A stretch of 64,000 nucleotides of DNA from Paraspadella gotoi. Lineage: Eukaryota; Chaetognatha. Positions 31,179-42,176 of the stretch are shown here, one piece after another. The stretch covers positions 12,503,723 to 12,567,722 of the forward strand of contig CM119263.1 in NCBI GenBank assembly GCA_051294375.1. The letters run 5' to 3'. Position 1 is the stretch's first letter. Each line of letters begins with the position of its first letter. The notes under the pieces are model-generated. The model saw only the letters and a program-made list of their open reading frames with translations. It made no database searches and was not told the origin of the DNA. A program made the position numbers and the translations under genes.

Positions 31179-32691
31179 AGAAAGAGGAAGAGAGAGAGAA
31201 AGAGAGAGAGACATGTCAACCAACAACCAGGCATTGGCTTTCAAGTCAGGGGTGACTTTTTTTGGTTTCGTTTCTTCGGCAGAGAACACGTTCCGTGAAA
31301 AATCGTTTCATTTTTATGCCTGCGAGTTGCGTATTCGTTACGTTAAAGGAAATTCATCTCTATTCCATTTCCCTCAACTTCCAGTTTATAGAAAAAAACA
31401 TTTTTCTCGATTCACTTTTTTTCCCCTTTTTTCTGGTTATTCTTATTTTTATTCTTACTTGTTCCATCTTCGTTTTTTTTCTTCTTTAGCTTCTCTCAGG
31501 TTTTTTTTTTTATTCTAAATCCGCCTTTACCCGTCATTTAATTTTTCCTTTTACATGTCAAGTTTTTTCCCTTTGCTCCTGCTCAATTTTTTTCTTTGCT
31601 TTCTTATTCTTTCCTCTCCTTCATCTTTAAATATTTCTCGTTTTAGGTTTGTTCTTTTTTACCGTTCCTTCCTTTGTTTTCTTTATCTCAACTATAATTC
31701 ACAGCTGCTCCTGTGTCTGTCTATAGACAGAATAGATTCAGTTCTTCATATTGATTAGTCGCTAAAGAAAGATGAGCATTGAGCAATGATCCCTGCGCAA
31801 AGATTTATGCGCTTTGACCCTGATTGTTAATAAACTTGCTCATCTAAGATTTCCAGTTGTTTTTATTCTTTTTTCCAAGTTAAAAATATCAATATGATAG
31901 TGGAGATCCCGCGAATCGTGGTAATCTCAGCCACCTGGTGATGTGGATTCTTTGCGAGCGACTGAGACGAGGCTTCTGCTCGATCGACCGCGACAGAACA
32001 AATACCGCAATTCATTACGAAGTGCGTTAAAATAAACTGCATCGACTGAACCAGCTGTGTGGATAACTAGAAAACTATCTATATTAACCCGATGCTTGAT
32101 CCTCTGCTCCTTTGCTATTCTCACTCTTTGCCAAGGAGTGTGAAAATTCTTGCAGTCTTCCTCATCATGAAATATTCAGTGGTTTTAAGAAAATCCTCCC
32201 CGTGAAACGCGCGAAAGCAGTGGAGCTTTTTCTTACTTTCTCGCTTCGTTGACGAGGATCCGTTAGTAAATCGGAAACTCATTATTCAAGACCCAAGGAA
32301 AAAAAAAAGAGAGAAGAAAAGTTCCAGGTTTATGAAATGGAGCCCGCCGGCCGAGATCTAACCACGTTCCTAACCCTGGCCGTATCCTAGCGACAAAAGG
32401 AGTCTCTTTTTCTGTCTCTCTTTCTCGTTTCTACTTTTTCGTTTCCAGGACAATCTAGGTATCCACGACAGTTACGCACGAACTTCTTTACCGCCGGTGA
32501 AAATTAACGTTCGATTCATTCATTCATTCATTCATTCATTCATTCATTCATTCATTCATTCATTCATTCATTCATTCATTCATTCATTCATAAATTGACT
32601 TACCTTTGCCCGCTTTTACATCCACAGCGTAAAGTCTTCTCGGATGCGGGGACGGAGGGCGTCGCACAGCCTCATAAATCGTCGGCGCCAT
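20234..32691 (-). CDS. Multi-PDZ scaffold protein (big bang/PDZD2/IL16-like)
   Basis: Exons in phase: 32691-32604 (ATG), 30478-30425, 29698-29473, 29208-28582, 28388-28209, 27873-27830, 27759-27274, 27078-26568, 26260-25309, 25038-24845, 23101-23009, 22356 to about 21534, about 21201 to the gap at 20836, 20636-20471 and 20360-20234 (TGA). The total is roughly 1,650 residues. PDZ1 (about 691-787) has [24 protein letters not shown] and [12 protein letters not shown]2 (about 1040-1145) has [23 protein letters not shown] and [13 protein letters not shown]3 is C-terminal, with [25 protein letters not shown] and VGDRILGIN. The linkers are Ser/Pro-, Arg- and Asp-rich and look disordered. Such proteins tether C-terminal tails of membrane proteins at cell cortex or junctions. 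The family assignment is by motif resemblance. The Ser/Pro exon end and the exon around 20836 are uncertain because of pyrimidine-rich sequence and the gaps. Confidence 0.85.
20671..20836. other. Two 10-N gaps with duplicated flank (assembly artefact)
   Basis: Sequence 20671-20750 recurs with a few differences at 20766-20826; both include AAGGCAAAAGTCAACATT and CAGAATGACAACGC. Runs of ten N follow each copy (20751-20760 and 20827-20836). This looks like two alleles or overlapping contig ends joined without merging. It lies at the exon/intron edge before the last PDZ domain, so the coding model is broken here. Confidence 0.85.
21055..21096 (-). repeat. 12-bp tandem repeat inside PDZ-gene exon
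   Basis: Three and a half copies of GGCGCCATCGAC (minus strand) encode a GAID-type repeat in the linker before PDZ3. The 12-bp period keeps frame, supporting that this exon is translated in the frame used here. Confidence 0.75.
22940..22981. repeat. (CATCGT)-type repeat in PDZ-gene intron
   Basis: Degenerate CATCGT/CATCAT repeat directly beyond the donor of exon 23101-23009. On the minus strand it would encode an Asp run, but not in the frame of the preceding exon, so I treat it as intronic. Confidence 0.7.
23797..23819 (-). repeat. Short dispersed repeat, copy B (inverted)
   Basis: Reverse complement of the word TTGGTACAACCAATATAA seen at 11767, extended to AAAATTGGTACAACCAATAT. It lies in the intron between the PDZ2 end and the Ser/Pro exon. 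Confidence 0.55.
24655..24775 (+). mobile_element. tRNA-derived SINE-like relic
   Basis: CCCGGGTTCAATCCCCC matches an RNA polymerase III B box. It is preceded by GCTCAGTGAGCAGG (A-box-like) and a 3' half resembling a tRNA anticodon arm and variable loop. The whole does not fold as an intact tRNA, so a SINE head or decayed tRNA copy is likely. It lies in the intron that splits PDZ2 and is antisense to that gene. Confidence 0.5.
29926..30020. repeat. 19-bp minisatellite, five copies
   Basis: Unit ACAGATGGCAGACCACACG is repeated five times with one or two substitutions, in the intron between the second and third exons of the PDZ gene. Confidence 0.95.
30555..30945. repeat. (TTTC)n tract with embedded 36-bp units
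   Basis: Degenerate TTTC repeats alternate with four copies of a non-TTTC unit containing ATCTCTCCTTCTTTCTATGT and then TTTTTCYACTTTTT, at about 30606, 30642, 30772 and 30808. A fifth copy is at 40669-40703. The left end of the tract overlaps the second-exon side of the intron. Confidence 0.85.
31125..31213. repeat. (GA)n microsatellite, interrupted
   Basis: About 90 bp of GA with AAAG interruptions, in the first intron of the PDZ gene. Confidence 0.95.
31770..31845. other. 76-bp segment closed by 9-bp inverted repeat
   Basis: AGATGAGCA at 31770-31778 pairs with TGCTCATCT at 31837-31845. Inside are CCCTGCGCAAAG and GCGCTTTGACC, which can pair partly. It could be an intron-encoded structured RNA; the ATGATCC and CTGA words only weakly resemble snoRNA boxes. 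No family recognised. Confidence 0.3.
32514..32590. repeat. (ATTC)n microsatellite
   Basis: About 19 perfect ATTC units, immediately beside the donor of the first coding exon of the PDZ gene. Confidence 0.97.
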
Positions 32692-33178
32692 CTTACTTCC
32701 GGTTTCCAGTACAAAAAGTTCGTTATGGTCGTCGTCGTCAAAGACAAAATTCCGCTTTTGTTATCCGAAACCAAGTCGCGCCTTCATCTTTTTCTTTTAA
32801 TCCAGAATCTGGGGGAACACACGCCAGTAGTTTTGATTTCCTCTCGAATTCGTTCAAAGCGAAAAAAAAATTGGCCGAAGGCGATCGGAGATGACAAGAG
32901 ATCCGATTCGGTGACCCTAAGAGGACAAAAAAAGGGTAGGGTCTGGGTGAGGTCAGGGGCAGAATTTTAAGGGGAGAAGTCGACATGAAAATCTCGAAGT
33001 TTTTTTTTTTTTTTTAGAAAAAAGATAAAATCGTCGGGCGATGACGTTGTTTTGACAAGATAAAGAGTGAAAAAATGAGAGGAATTTATAAAAAAAATTG
33101 CGCGAAGGGCAATTTTTATAATTTTAGAACAAGGAAAAGAGAGAAAGAGGGAGAGCGAGTGAGCAAGAGAGCTAGATT

Positions 33179-33179
<1 letters not shown>

Positions 33180-33255
<76 letters not shown>
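33180..33255. repeat. (GA)n microsatellite
   Basis: GA run with one GGAGAAG interruption, upstream of the PDZ gene. Confidence 0.95.
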
Positions 33256-33259
<4 letters not shown>

Positions 33260-33359
33260 TTATTATTCTAAAAACAAGAAATTTGTTTAAAAACCAAAAA
33301 AACGATGCCGATTTTGTTTACTCTGGACCATCGTGACGCAAATGAATTTGGAGGTGGTA

Positions 33360-33427
33360 AAAAAGAAAGGAAGAAAGAAAGAAAGAAAGAAAGAAAAAAA
33401 GAAAGAAAAAAAGAAAGAAAGAAAGAG

Positions 33428-33458
<31 letters not shown>

Positions 33459-33462
33459 AACC
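33360..33462. repeat. (GAAA)n microsatellite
   Basis: About 100 bp of GAAA repeat with GAAAAA and GAGA variants. Confidence 0.95.
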
Positions 33463-33863
33463 AAGCAAACAAGCAAGCCTACATGCGGATCAAAGCCAAA
33501 ACGAAGTCGACCGAGAAAAAAAAAGGGTTTTTTTGAGATTCGGTGACGAATTTTTCGCAGAGAAATTAATGGAATCGAGTCGAGTTCTTTTTTTTTTCAT
33601 CCTCTTCCTCATCCTCATCCCGGGACGATGTTTCGAACTTTAAAAAAAATTTGGAATACACTGTTCATAGGTCCCTGAGTCTTGTCTCTCTTTAAATATC
33701 CTAAAAAACATTGATCCACTTTTTGGGTGGTGAATTTCAGATTTCAGACAGCGTCGTCACTCCGTAGATCACTACTGACCGATTAGGCCCGGTAACGAGC
33801 TTTGGCCAGCGAGCGTTTAGCGACAGTTCTTAATGTTTACATCGGCCCCAATTTTGAGTCGTC

Positions 33864-33907
33864 GCGTCTCTCGGTGATCTTCGGCGCGTCTCTCGGTGAT
33901 CTTCGAC
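33864..33907. repeat. 22-bp tandem duplication
   Basis: The unit GCGTCTCTCGGTGATCTTCG plus two bases occurs twice head to tail. It is GC-rich, unlike the surroundings. Confidence 0.85.
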
Positions 33908-34248
33908 GCGGCCCCGTATCGAGCGTGATATTTTTTCGGAGATGTCGAGAAGGTGACATTTCGTGACTAGGGATTTTTTTTTTCCTTCGTCGGGGACTAA
34001 AAGTTCAGAATTTAATTAGCGTCCTCAAGCTAAAAAAATCCCTGCGCGACGTTTTTTATTCTTTCCTTTCTATTCCCTCGTGTGGAAATCTCGTGTTTTC
34101 TCCGTTTCCATGAAACAAGCGTCGGGGGGAAAACTAATTGTGGCTCGAATAATGCATTTAAAATGGTTTGGTGGTTTTAAATCATTCCTAAATTTGGGTT
34201 ATTTCTTTTTCATTTCCTTCTTTTTTCTTTTTTGTTTCTTTTTTTTCG

Positions 34249-34350
34249 TTCTTTCTTTCTTTCTTTCTTTCTTAAGTTTCTTTCTTTCTTTCTTTCTTTC
34301 TTTCTTTTCCTTTCTGTTCTTATCTTTCTTTCTTTCTTTCTCTTTCTTTG
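34249..34350. repeat. (TTTC)n microsatellite, degenerate
   Basis: TTTC repeat broken by TTAAG and TCCTTTCTG interruptions. Confidence 0.9.
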
Positions 34351-34743
34351 ATCGAAAATAGCAACTTTTAGCTGAGAAAGCAAAAACTTACCGGTTTTCA
34401 TAAGTTTAGTTTTTGATAAAAGTTTTCTTCCTGATTTGTTGTTAATGAAATTTCTTTTTTTTTTTTTTTTTAGGTTTGATGGGTTAAAACAGATTTATTT
34501 CACATTCTTGCAAAATTCTTAGCAACGTGGGAAAAATTCTAGAATTTATGAGAACCGAATTGAGATGGGGTGGTTTTAAAATAATTTTGACGTTAAAAAT
34601 ATATTATTATTGATTTGTATAGAAATTTGACAATTTCATAAAAAAAATCGAAAAAGTTGAAAGCCCAAGAGAGATCCGTTCTCGAGACTCCCAGGGACGA
34701 AAGTCGGTTCCTGGAATCATTGTCGTGCCACAAATTCGAGATG

Positions 34744-34744
<1 letters not shown>

Positions 34745-34801
<57 letters not shown>
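34745..34801. repeat. (GA)n microsatellite
   Basis: Near-perfect GA run of about 55 bp. Confidence 0.95.
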
Positions 34802-34804
<3 letters not shown>

Positions 34805-35287
34805 CCCCCTCTCAAACAAAGACTTCCTTGTTAATCTTCGCTTTTCCCCGCTGGATAACCATTTACAGCTCGACCAATCATCGGCGGTCTCGCGCCGTCG
34901 CACACCAATGAACATCGTTCCCGGAACTTGCTCACGCGAGGGTCGAGAGCGATCGATGATTCTGGGCGTAGAAAACGCCGTCTTTACGATATCAGAGAAT
35001 TTTTTTTCCTTTTTTCTTCTTTTTCTTTTTCGCTTTAAATTTCGAGGAAATTACTGCATGATGATTGCTTTTTTTTCATGCGTCCGTGATGGTTTTAATC
35101 GTGGGAAGGTTTTTGACTGGCCTGCTATAAAAAGAAAACATAGATAATGTTAAATCGAGATGATGGTTCTAAAAAGACCCAAAAAGTAGCAAAGAGCGGG
35201 GATCCTGGTTCGGAGAGCAGCAGAGAAAAAAATAGTGAATCCAACGAAAAAACTGAAAAGGATAGAGATAAAGATAGAAAGAAATAA

Positions 35288-35290
35288 TGA

Positions 35291-35374
<84 letters not shown>

Positions 35375-35377
35375 AAA
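35288..35377. repeat. (GAAA)n microsatellite
   Basis: About 22 perfect GAAA units. Confidence 0.97.
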
Positions 35378-37488
35378 AATTAAAAAGAAAAAAAGGCAAA
35401 AAAATGAAGAAAGAAAGACTTAAAGTACGATCGAGGGACAGACAGAGAAAAAAGTGGGAGAAACGACAGATGATGGGAGAATTCGAGGAATTTTTGTCGT
35501 CGCCCCGAAAAAGCAACAGATGGCAACTTCAACTTGAGGGATGAGAACCACCGAGAGACTGGAGAGGCGGCAGCGAAATCTGACGCCGCAGCTGCAGCTC
35601 GGCACAGCAGTAGCGGAGGGTGAGATCCGCTTCAATCTCTTATTTTTGTTTCTGACGGGCGTTCAAGAACTGCATTGGAAGCGAAGCAAGTTTCCGCTCT
35701 ACTGAAAAATTCAGACCCACGGCTTTTGAAAATTTAATATTGAAAAAAACAAATTTATAAAAAAACTGAGATTCTAGTGGTCAGGTCATCTCGGAGATAG
35801 CCTCACGAATTTGTGACAATTTTGCAACTGAAGCGAGAAATGTGGAAATCTCCAAGTGAAAAGCGAAAAATTTGTTTTGATTTACTTTAGAATTAGAATA
35901 GGCATTAATTCTGAGACTTTTAACGCTTTTAACTCTGTCTCAAAAAGGTGTCTCGTTCTTTTAAGAATAAAAAGGTTGAAAAGCGAAAAATGTCATCATA
36001 ATCTCGAAATCCTCATTCGTTTCAAAATCAAGATTCGGAAAACATTTTCGGCCGTTGGTCTCGAACCCATCAGTCTTCCCCTTCTCCCTTAATGGAAACG
36101 AATTGTTTGTTTTCGAATCGAAATGACGAGAAAACGGGAACATCTTGTTTATTCAAGGGGGCGAGCGTTGCCAATAGCGACGCAGCGGAAAAAAAAAAAC
36201 ATGTCGGAATTATCGCTTCCGGAACTTAATCAAAATAAAGATTAAGGCCGGATGTTTTTGTAGTACGTAAAAAATTTGATCGCTGGGAAAATCTTTTTTT
36301 TTAATAGCGCGTTTAGATTTCCTCCTGTCATAGAGGTTTTTCAATCGCCGCCGAGAGAAAGTATCTCGACGACATTCCGCGTCGGAAGGAGTTGGGACGG
36401 AAAATTGGGCAATTGTCCCCCCCCCCAATTTGTCTCTCCCCTCTCTCTCTCTTTCTCACAGTTCGGCTTTTCACCCCAAAGGAGCGAAAAAACCGGAAAT
36501 GTTCAAAATAATGAGATTAAGAGTCATTAAGGAAAACAGGAGGAAGACCCTTCTCTGCGCCCTACGCGACCCGCGAGGCTCACAAAGAAAAACAAACTTT
36601 CAAATTAATAGTTTTAACGTTTTAAACCCGAGGGTGACATTCTCGTCTTAAATCTGAGATGGCGATTAAATGAATAGTGTTTTCCGGAGTTTCGCCGCTT
36701 CGGGCATTAGGGGTTTTCTAGTTGTGGTCGGATGAATTGAAATGTGGACGCAGGATGTCAGCGAATTTAGGGTAAGTCGTTCCTGAACGAACGAGTTGAA
36801 AATGCGTCTCGCGTGAAAAAGGAAAAAAAAAACCAAAAAGAAGAAAAGTAAAGTCGTTCACAGTATTCTTGAGCGCAGTGTATTTTTTCTAACTGAAAAA
36901 AAACACGAAAACTTTCGGTAATTGTTACAAGTTCAAAGCTTAAAAAAATCAATTTCAGCTTTAACGATATTAGCTTCAACTTTTTACTTCACTGATAAAG
37001 TTTTAAAAAAAATTAGGCGCGAAAATAATGACAAATGTGAACGATTGCGGGGCGAAAGAGCGACCTTCTCTAGCGATCGTCACTAGTTTTGAAAGCGCTC
37101 GAGATAACAAATAGAAATGTGAATATAATGTGTGGGAGTGAATAAAAAAGGAGTCAAGGTGCTTCTTTCTGAGCTCGACCACACCACACTTATACTAAAT
37201 TTTTCAGTGTACGACGCAAAAAAAAGTTAATTTCGAGTAACCTAACTAGTAACGTCGTACATCACATTTGTTCCCTTCTTGTAGTTACTAGGAAACGATG
37301 GGCGGAGCGAAAGAGAAGGGAAAGAAGGAGAACGTAAGAAGAAGAAGAAGAAGAAACTTGAAAGCAGTTAAGAAGGAAAACAGAGAAAAGAAACGAAAGA
37401 AAAAAAGAAGAAAAAGAAGAAAAGTAGAATGAGAGACGGGAAAATGAAAATGAGGGAGATTATTTTTAGAGAAGGACGAGAAGAATGA

Positions 37489-37572
37489 TAGATGGAGGAG
37501 TAAAAACTAAAATAGAAGGACAGTCANNNNNNNNNNTAGATGGAGGAGTAAAGTAGAATAGAAGGACAGTCA
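37489..37572. other. 10-N gap flanked by the same sequence (assembly artefact)
   Basis: TAGATGGAGGAGTAAA and ATAGAAGGACAGTCA occur on both sides of the N run at 37527-37536, with small differences between them. Same pattern as at 20671-20836: unmerged overlapping contigs or alleles. Confidence 0.85.
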
Positions 37573-40533
37573 AGAAGAAGGAGAGAAGAAGACATTCTTC
37601 GTCCCGTAAAAGAAGGAACGAAAAAAATAATAATTCGGAATGGAACGGGATTTTGTCCGAATTTCCACCGGGATTTTCCTCGGTGGCCGATCATCTCGGA
37701 TCAAGAGATGGGGATTAGGAGATGAAGAGATGAAGAGAAAGAGGTAAGGGCCAAGCCATGAAGCTCGAGAAAAGCGGATCGTTTAAGCGGAATATTTTCG
37801 ATCCTCTTCGGTCGTCCGTACATCCCTCTGCCCGTCTTTTATTTCTATAAAGGAAGCAAAACAAAAGCTCAAGTGCTTTATGAGGTTTAAAACTATTTAT
37901 ATTGTTAATAGGAAAATCCCTATCGAAACGTTCGAGAATTACAATGAATGTCTAGTTACTTTCCTTTACAGTTCTTCGTTTGTTTAAATTTCTTAACCAC
38001 TAACAATTAAAAGAAAATAATAAATTATAAAATGAAAAAAAAAACAGAAGAAAAAAACTAAACTGCCGACGTCTCTAAACTCAGAACAAAAAATATGCTC
38101 AGGTGGTTAAAGGAAGGTCGTGAGCTCATTATTTCGTTAAAAAAAATTATTCGCTATTTTCGCTATTCGTCTTTTCACTGGTCGGCAGCTTACGTATGCA
38201 AAGTAGATTATGTTAATGAAATTAAGAAAAAGCGAAAGGGAAAAGTCGTTTTTTTAATCCGAGAAAATATTTAAAACATCGTTATGAATTTTTTTCTGGT
38301 CGTAAAACACTCAAACGGATTCACCCATGTTATAAAAAAAAGTAAATAAATGAATAAACAATTAACTATATAAATAGAAACAGTAAAGAATAAGTAAGGA
38401 AACCTTAAGGAAGAAGACTATCGCTTAACAAATTATAATTAACAAATTTTAGGAAAATAACTAAAATCAAGCGTCCATATTTTTGCGAACAAAAGTTTTG
38501 ATCTGATGCGGAGACGGAAACATTGGATAACTCAATCCTATCCCTCACCCAAATAAGAGGACTGAATGACCTACAAATATTATATTACGTATTATTGATT
38601 CAACGACTGTGACTGTGAAAGAAAATAAGATACGGCCGCGCGGCGGAGCGAGACACAGATCCTTGATGCACGGACTTGATGCATGACGGCGTGTGTCATC
38701 GAAAGATTTGTCCGAAGAAAAAAAATTGAGATCGTCGAAAATTGAAAGGAAAAAGAGATAAGAAGTTAAGAACAAGATCTAGACTCGGAATATGTCATTA
38801 CTTCTCTCTCTGTGCCTTCTTTTTCTTTATCCTTTCTAAATACTTTTTTTATAAAATCTTTTTGTTCCACGAATAAATATTTCATTGTTTTTAAATTTTG
38901 TTCGCGATTTTACTTAAAGTGAAAGAATTGAAAAGAAAAAAATCCGTTTTTGCGTAATCTGTAAAAAGTAACAAGTTAGAGGAAGATAGGAACCTTCTCA
39001 ACAGATCGTATAGTTAGTCAAAAAATCGTTTTTTCTTAATGTCATATTATCAGACCGTGATCAACTGATCATATTAGTGTGGTTGTTGGCGAAAGAAGGC
39101 GCAACCATGCGATCGTTTCATCCACTTATTATGCGACGCGTCGGGGGAAGCTTCGAGCGTAGACCCAAAAAAAAAAAGAAAAAAAAGAAAACTGCATAAA
39201 GAAAAAAATAAATAGAAAAAAAAGCGAAACGACAAATCAAACGGTGGATGAATAAGTTTCCCCGAGAAGACTTCATGAATACGAAATGAAATTTTGAATG
39301 TTACTCAAAAACGTGAAAAGTGTTTTTAGTTTTTTTTTTTTTAAAAGAAGGAAAAGTCACGAAAAAAAAAGAAACAGAAAGAGGGAATAAAGAAAAAGAC
39401 AAAAAATTTATAAAAATTCAAAAGTAGAAAAAAGTTAAAAATTTAAAAAAAAATAACGAAACTAAACGTAAACAGATTTAACCAAAAAAATAAACTCAAG
39501 GAATATACGAACTGAATCGACTTACCCTAAAAATAACGCGAAGAAAGCGAAAATGAATTTCGGAGGTTCGGTGGTGCCATTAATTAAAATCGCACCGATT
39601 TAAGCTCACAGAGAATAAAAACGTTTTGTTTTTCTTATTTTCTTTGATATAAAATATTTTCGACGATAAATTTTCTAATCTCTTCGCTTCCTGTATCCTG
39701 TGGCGAACTCGCGTCTCGGGCTCAATTATGCAAATGAGTTTAAATCCCCGATTTCCATTCTTCGGAATCTTGAATCTTTAAGTGGTTCCGACGTTCTCGT
39801 AGGTCGTGGTGGGGGAGGCAAGGAGACGGGGGGGTGAAAAGAAAAACGGGAGGTAAATCCTCCTATTAGCTCCGCAATCAAAGTGAACGATGGCTTAGAG
39901 CAATTGTGATTATGTCAGAGAGAGAGAAGAGAGAGCAGAGAGGGAGGGAGAGAGAGAGAGAGAGAGAGACAAGTCGTAAGACAAAAGAAGAGGAAAAAAC
40001 ATCGATCCATTCTAAGAACTACCGACAAGAAACGAAATTTGAGAATTTTGGAGAGAAAATTTCTTTTTCTTTCTTTTCTTTATCTAAATTTGAAAAGTGG
40101 GTTCCCCTCCGTTTTTGCGTGCGTAGAATGCGTTCAAGGAAAAAACATTAATAAAAATTAATTTTGATAAGGTTCCCGAGCTCAGGCCATCCACTCCCCA
40201 GTACCCACCATGTACGCCCGTCTCGCTCAACTGCCAATCCCTTCGAAAGCTTTAATTCGGATTGAAGATGTTTTCGTTTCATCGTTTTATAGTAATAATC
40301 ATAGTTTCTAGCTTATTTTACGAAATTCTTCGAGTCTCGCATGAGACGAGGATTAACCATAGACGATTCTTTCTTTATTTTGGTATATCATATTGGAAAT
40401 ATATCTTTTTCTGTCTGTTCTTCGTTTTTATTTTTAATATTTTACATTTTTGATTTCTATATTTTTTTTAATTTTTAAATTTTAAAATTGTTTTCTTTAT
40501 TTTTAAAATTTTTTATTTCTTGATTTAATTTGT

Positions 40534-40535
<2 letters not shown>

Positions 40536-40565
<30 letters not shown>

Positions 40566-40619
40566 TCATAATTTTCTTTTCTTTTTTCTATCTTTCTCTT
40601 CTTTTTTCTTTCTTTCTTT

Positions 40620-40650
<31 letters not shown>

Positions 40651-40703
40651 TTTCTTCTTTCTTTCTTATCTCTCCTTCTTTCTATGTCTTTTCCCACTTT
40701 CTT
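40536..40703. repeat. (TTTC)n tract ending in a copy of the 36-bp unit
   Basis: Two TTTC runs, followed at 40669-40703 by ATCTCTCCTTCTTTCTATGT and CCCACTTTCT. This matches the unit found four times at 30606-30843, about 10 kb away. Confidence 0.85.
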
Positions 40704-40731
40704 AGCAGCATTCCTTTGAGGAATTCTCTGT

Positions 40732-40736
<5 letters not shown>

Positions 40737-40778
<42 letters not shown>

Positions 40779-40973
40779 TCTCTCTCTCTCTCTCTCTCTC
40801 TCTTATCTTCTCTCTTNNNNNNNNNNNNNNNNNNNNNNNNNNNNNNNNNNNNNNNNNNNNNNNNNNNNNNNNNNNNNNNNNNNNNNNNNNNNNNNNNNNN
40901 NNNNNNNNNNNNNNNNNNNNNNNNNNNNNNNNNNNNNNNNNNNNNNNNNNNNNNNTCTCTCTCTCTCCCGCTA
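40737..40973. repeat. (CT)n microsatellite containing a 139-N gap
   Basis: CT repeat on both sides of the N run at 40817-40955. The gap most likely hides more of the same tract. Confidence 0.9.
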
Positions 40974-42064
40974 TTTCGCGTCGATTGCTTCGAATTCTTC
41001 GTCAAAGGTCAAAATTTTCTGTGAGAACATCGTTTGTGTCTCGAAAAAAAATTGTCTGCCCCTACCAAAAAAAGTACCACATCTTGATAAATTTTATTTA
41101 TATGTAAAATTCAAAGTTGAAGTGAAAAAAAAAACGAATAAAAAAATTTAAATCCATGTCCTCTATTTAAAATTAACCGCATGGAACATGAAAAAGGAAA
41201 ATTGCGACGATGATAAATGAGTCTCTGTAGCGTTTTTGTTCACTGTGTTCATCGTTAAGAAAATATTAAAAAAAAAAACGAAAGAAAAAAAGAGGAAATG
41301 ATTTCATAAATAAATTAACGGGGAGAAAATATTAATATCGTCACTTCCACTCGGAAATGGAGCTCGAGTTTGTCCCTGAGGGTCCTGGCGATTTTTAACA
41401 GGGACAACGGGTCTGCGAAATGAATTAAATACAGATTGAAGGGACAAAGGACCATGGATTAAACGAAGAAATATATAGGAGGAAAAAGAGGACCGATGCA
41501 GTAAAATATATGAAACCGTGCCCAAGATCAAGTCATACGTATAACATACTATGTTGCATCGTATATTTGTTGACATATATGAAGGTAAAGACATTTTTTA
41601 TCTACTTGTAAATAAACTAAAAAAAGAAGGCGAAAAAATCAATTCAAAGAGGCGTAAATTTCGTCACCTTTGTTCTCGAGGAACCCAGTCTTAACTGTAG
41701 CATAAACAAAGGAATGGAAATGGAGCGGAAAGCGAATGAAAGACTGGAAGAAGATAGGAAGGAAAGAAGGAGAAAAGAAGAAGATGAAAGAAAGGGAAAG
41801 AAGGAGACGAGGTTACAAAAGGCCGACGAAGGGATTGAAAAGTAAAACTAGGAAAAAAGAAAGAAAATGATAGAAATGGAGATAAAAGAAAAAGATGAAG
41901 GAAATGCGAGGGATAGAGATTAGAATGAAGAAGATTAAGCATAAGAATTAGGAGGAATGAGACAAGCATAACTAGATGCGGGGAAAAGAGGATGACGGGG
42001 CGAAAAGAAAAGAAAAACATGAAGATAGGTTAATATATAACTGAATAAAAAAGTAAATATAATA

Positions 42065-42089
42065 NNNNNNNNNNNNNNNNNNNNNNNNN
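42065..42089. other. 25-N assembly gap
   Basis: Run of 25 N between a purine-rich segment (about 41700-42010) and an AT-rich segment. Its flanks are not obviously duplicated. Confidence 0.95.
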
Positions 42090-42145
42090 CCCTTTCATAT
42101 TAAAATTTAAATTATCAATTTATTTTATAAAAAAACAATTTCATA

Positions 42146-42176
42146 AAATTGGGTACAAACAATATAGCAATTATCC
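42146..42176 (+). repeat. Short dispersed repeat, copy C
   Basis: AAAATTGGGTACAAACAATA followed by GCAATTATCCATTT. It matches copy A beyond the core, through AATTATCCAT. Confidence 0.5.

Larger units (their letters stand above)
30479..32603 (-). other. First intron of the PDZ gene, repeat-dense
   Basis: A 2.1 kb intron holding (TTTC)n with a 36-bp higher-order unit, (GA)n and (ATTC)n, and a 76-bp segment closed by a 9-bp inverted repeat. No coding frame other than repeat-derived ones. Confidence 0.75.

Noticed and set aside
30402-31518. Phe/Ser-rich frames of 192 and 285 codons on the plus strand
   Set aside because: Produced by TTTC and GA repeats inside an intron of the PDZ gene; no coding-like part outside the repeats.
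32514-32590. Regular array considered as CRISPR-like
   Set aside because: It is a simple ATTC tetranucleotide repeat without spacers, in a eukaryotic intron.
35541-35619. Possible first exon (MRTTERLERRQRNLTPQL) with a GTGAGA donor
   Set aside because: Single short frame without any partner exon or promoter signal; could be chance.
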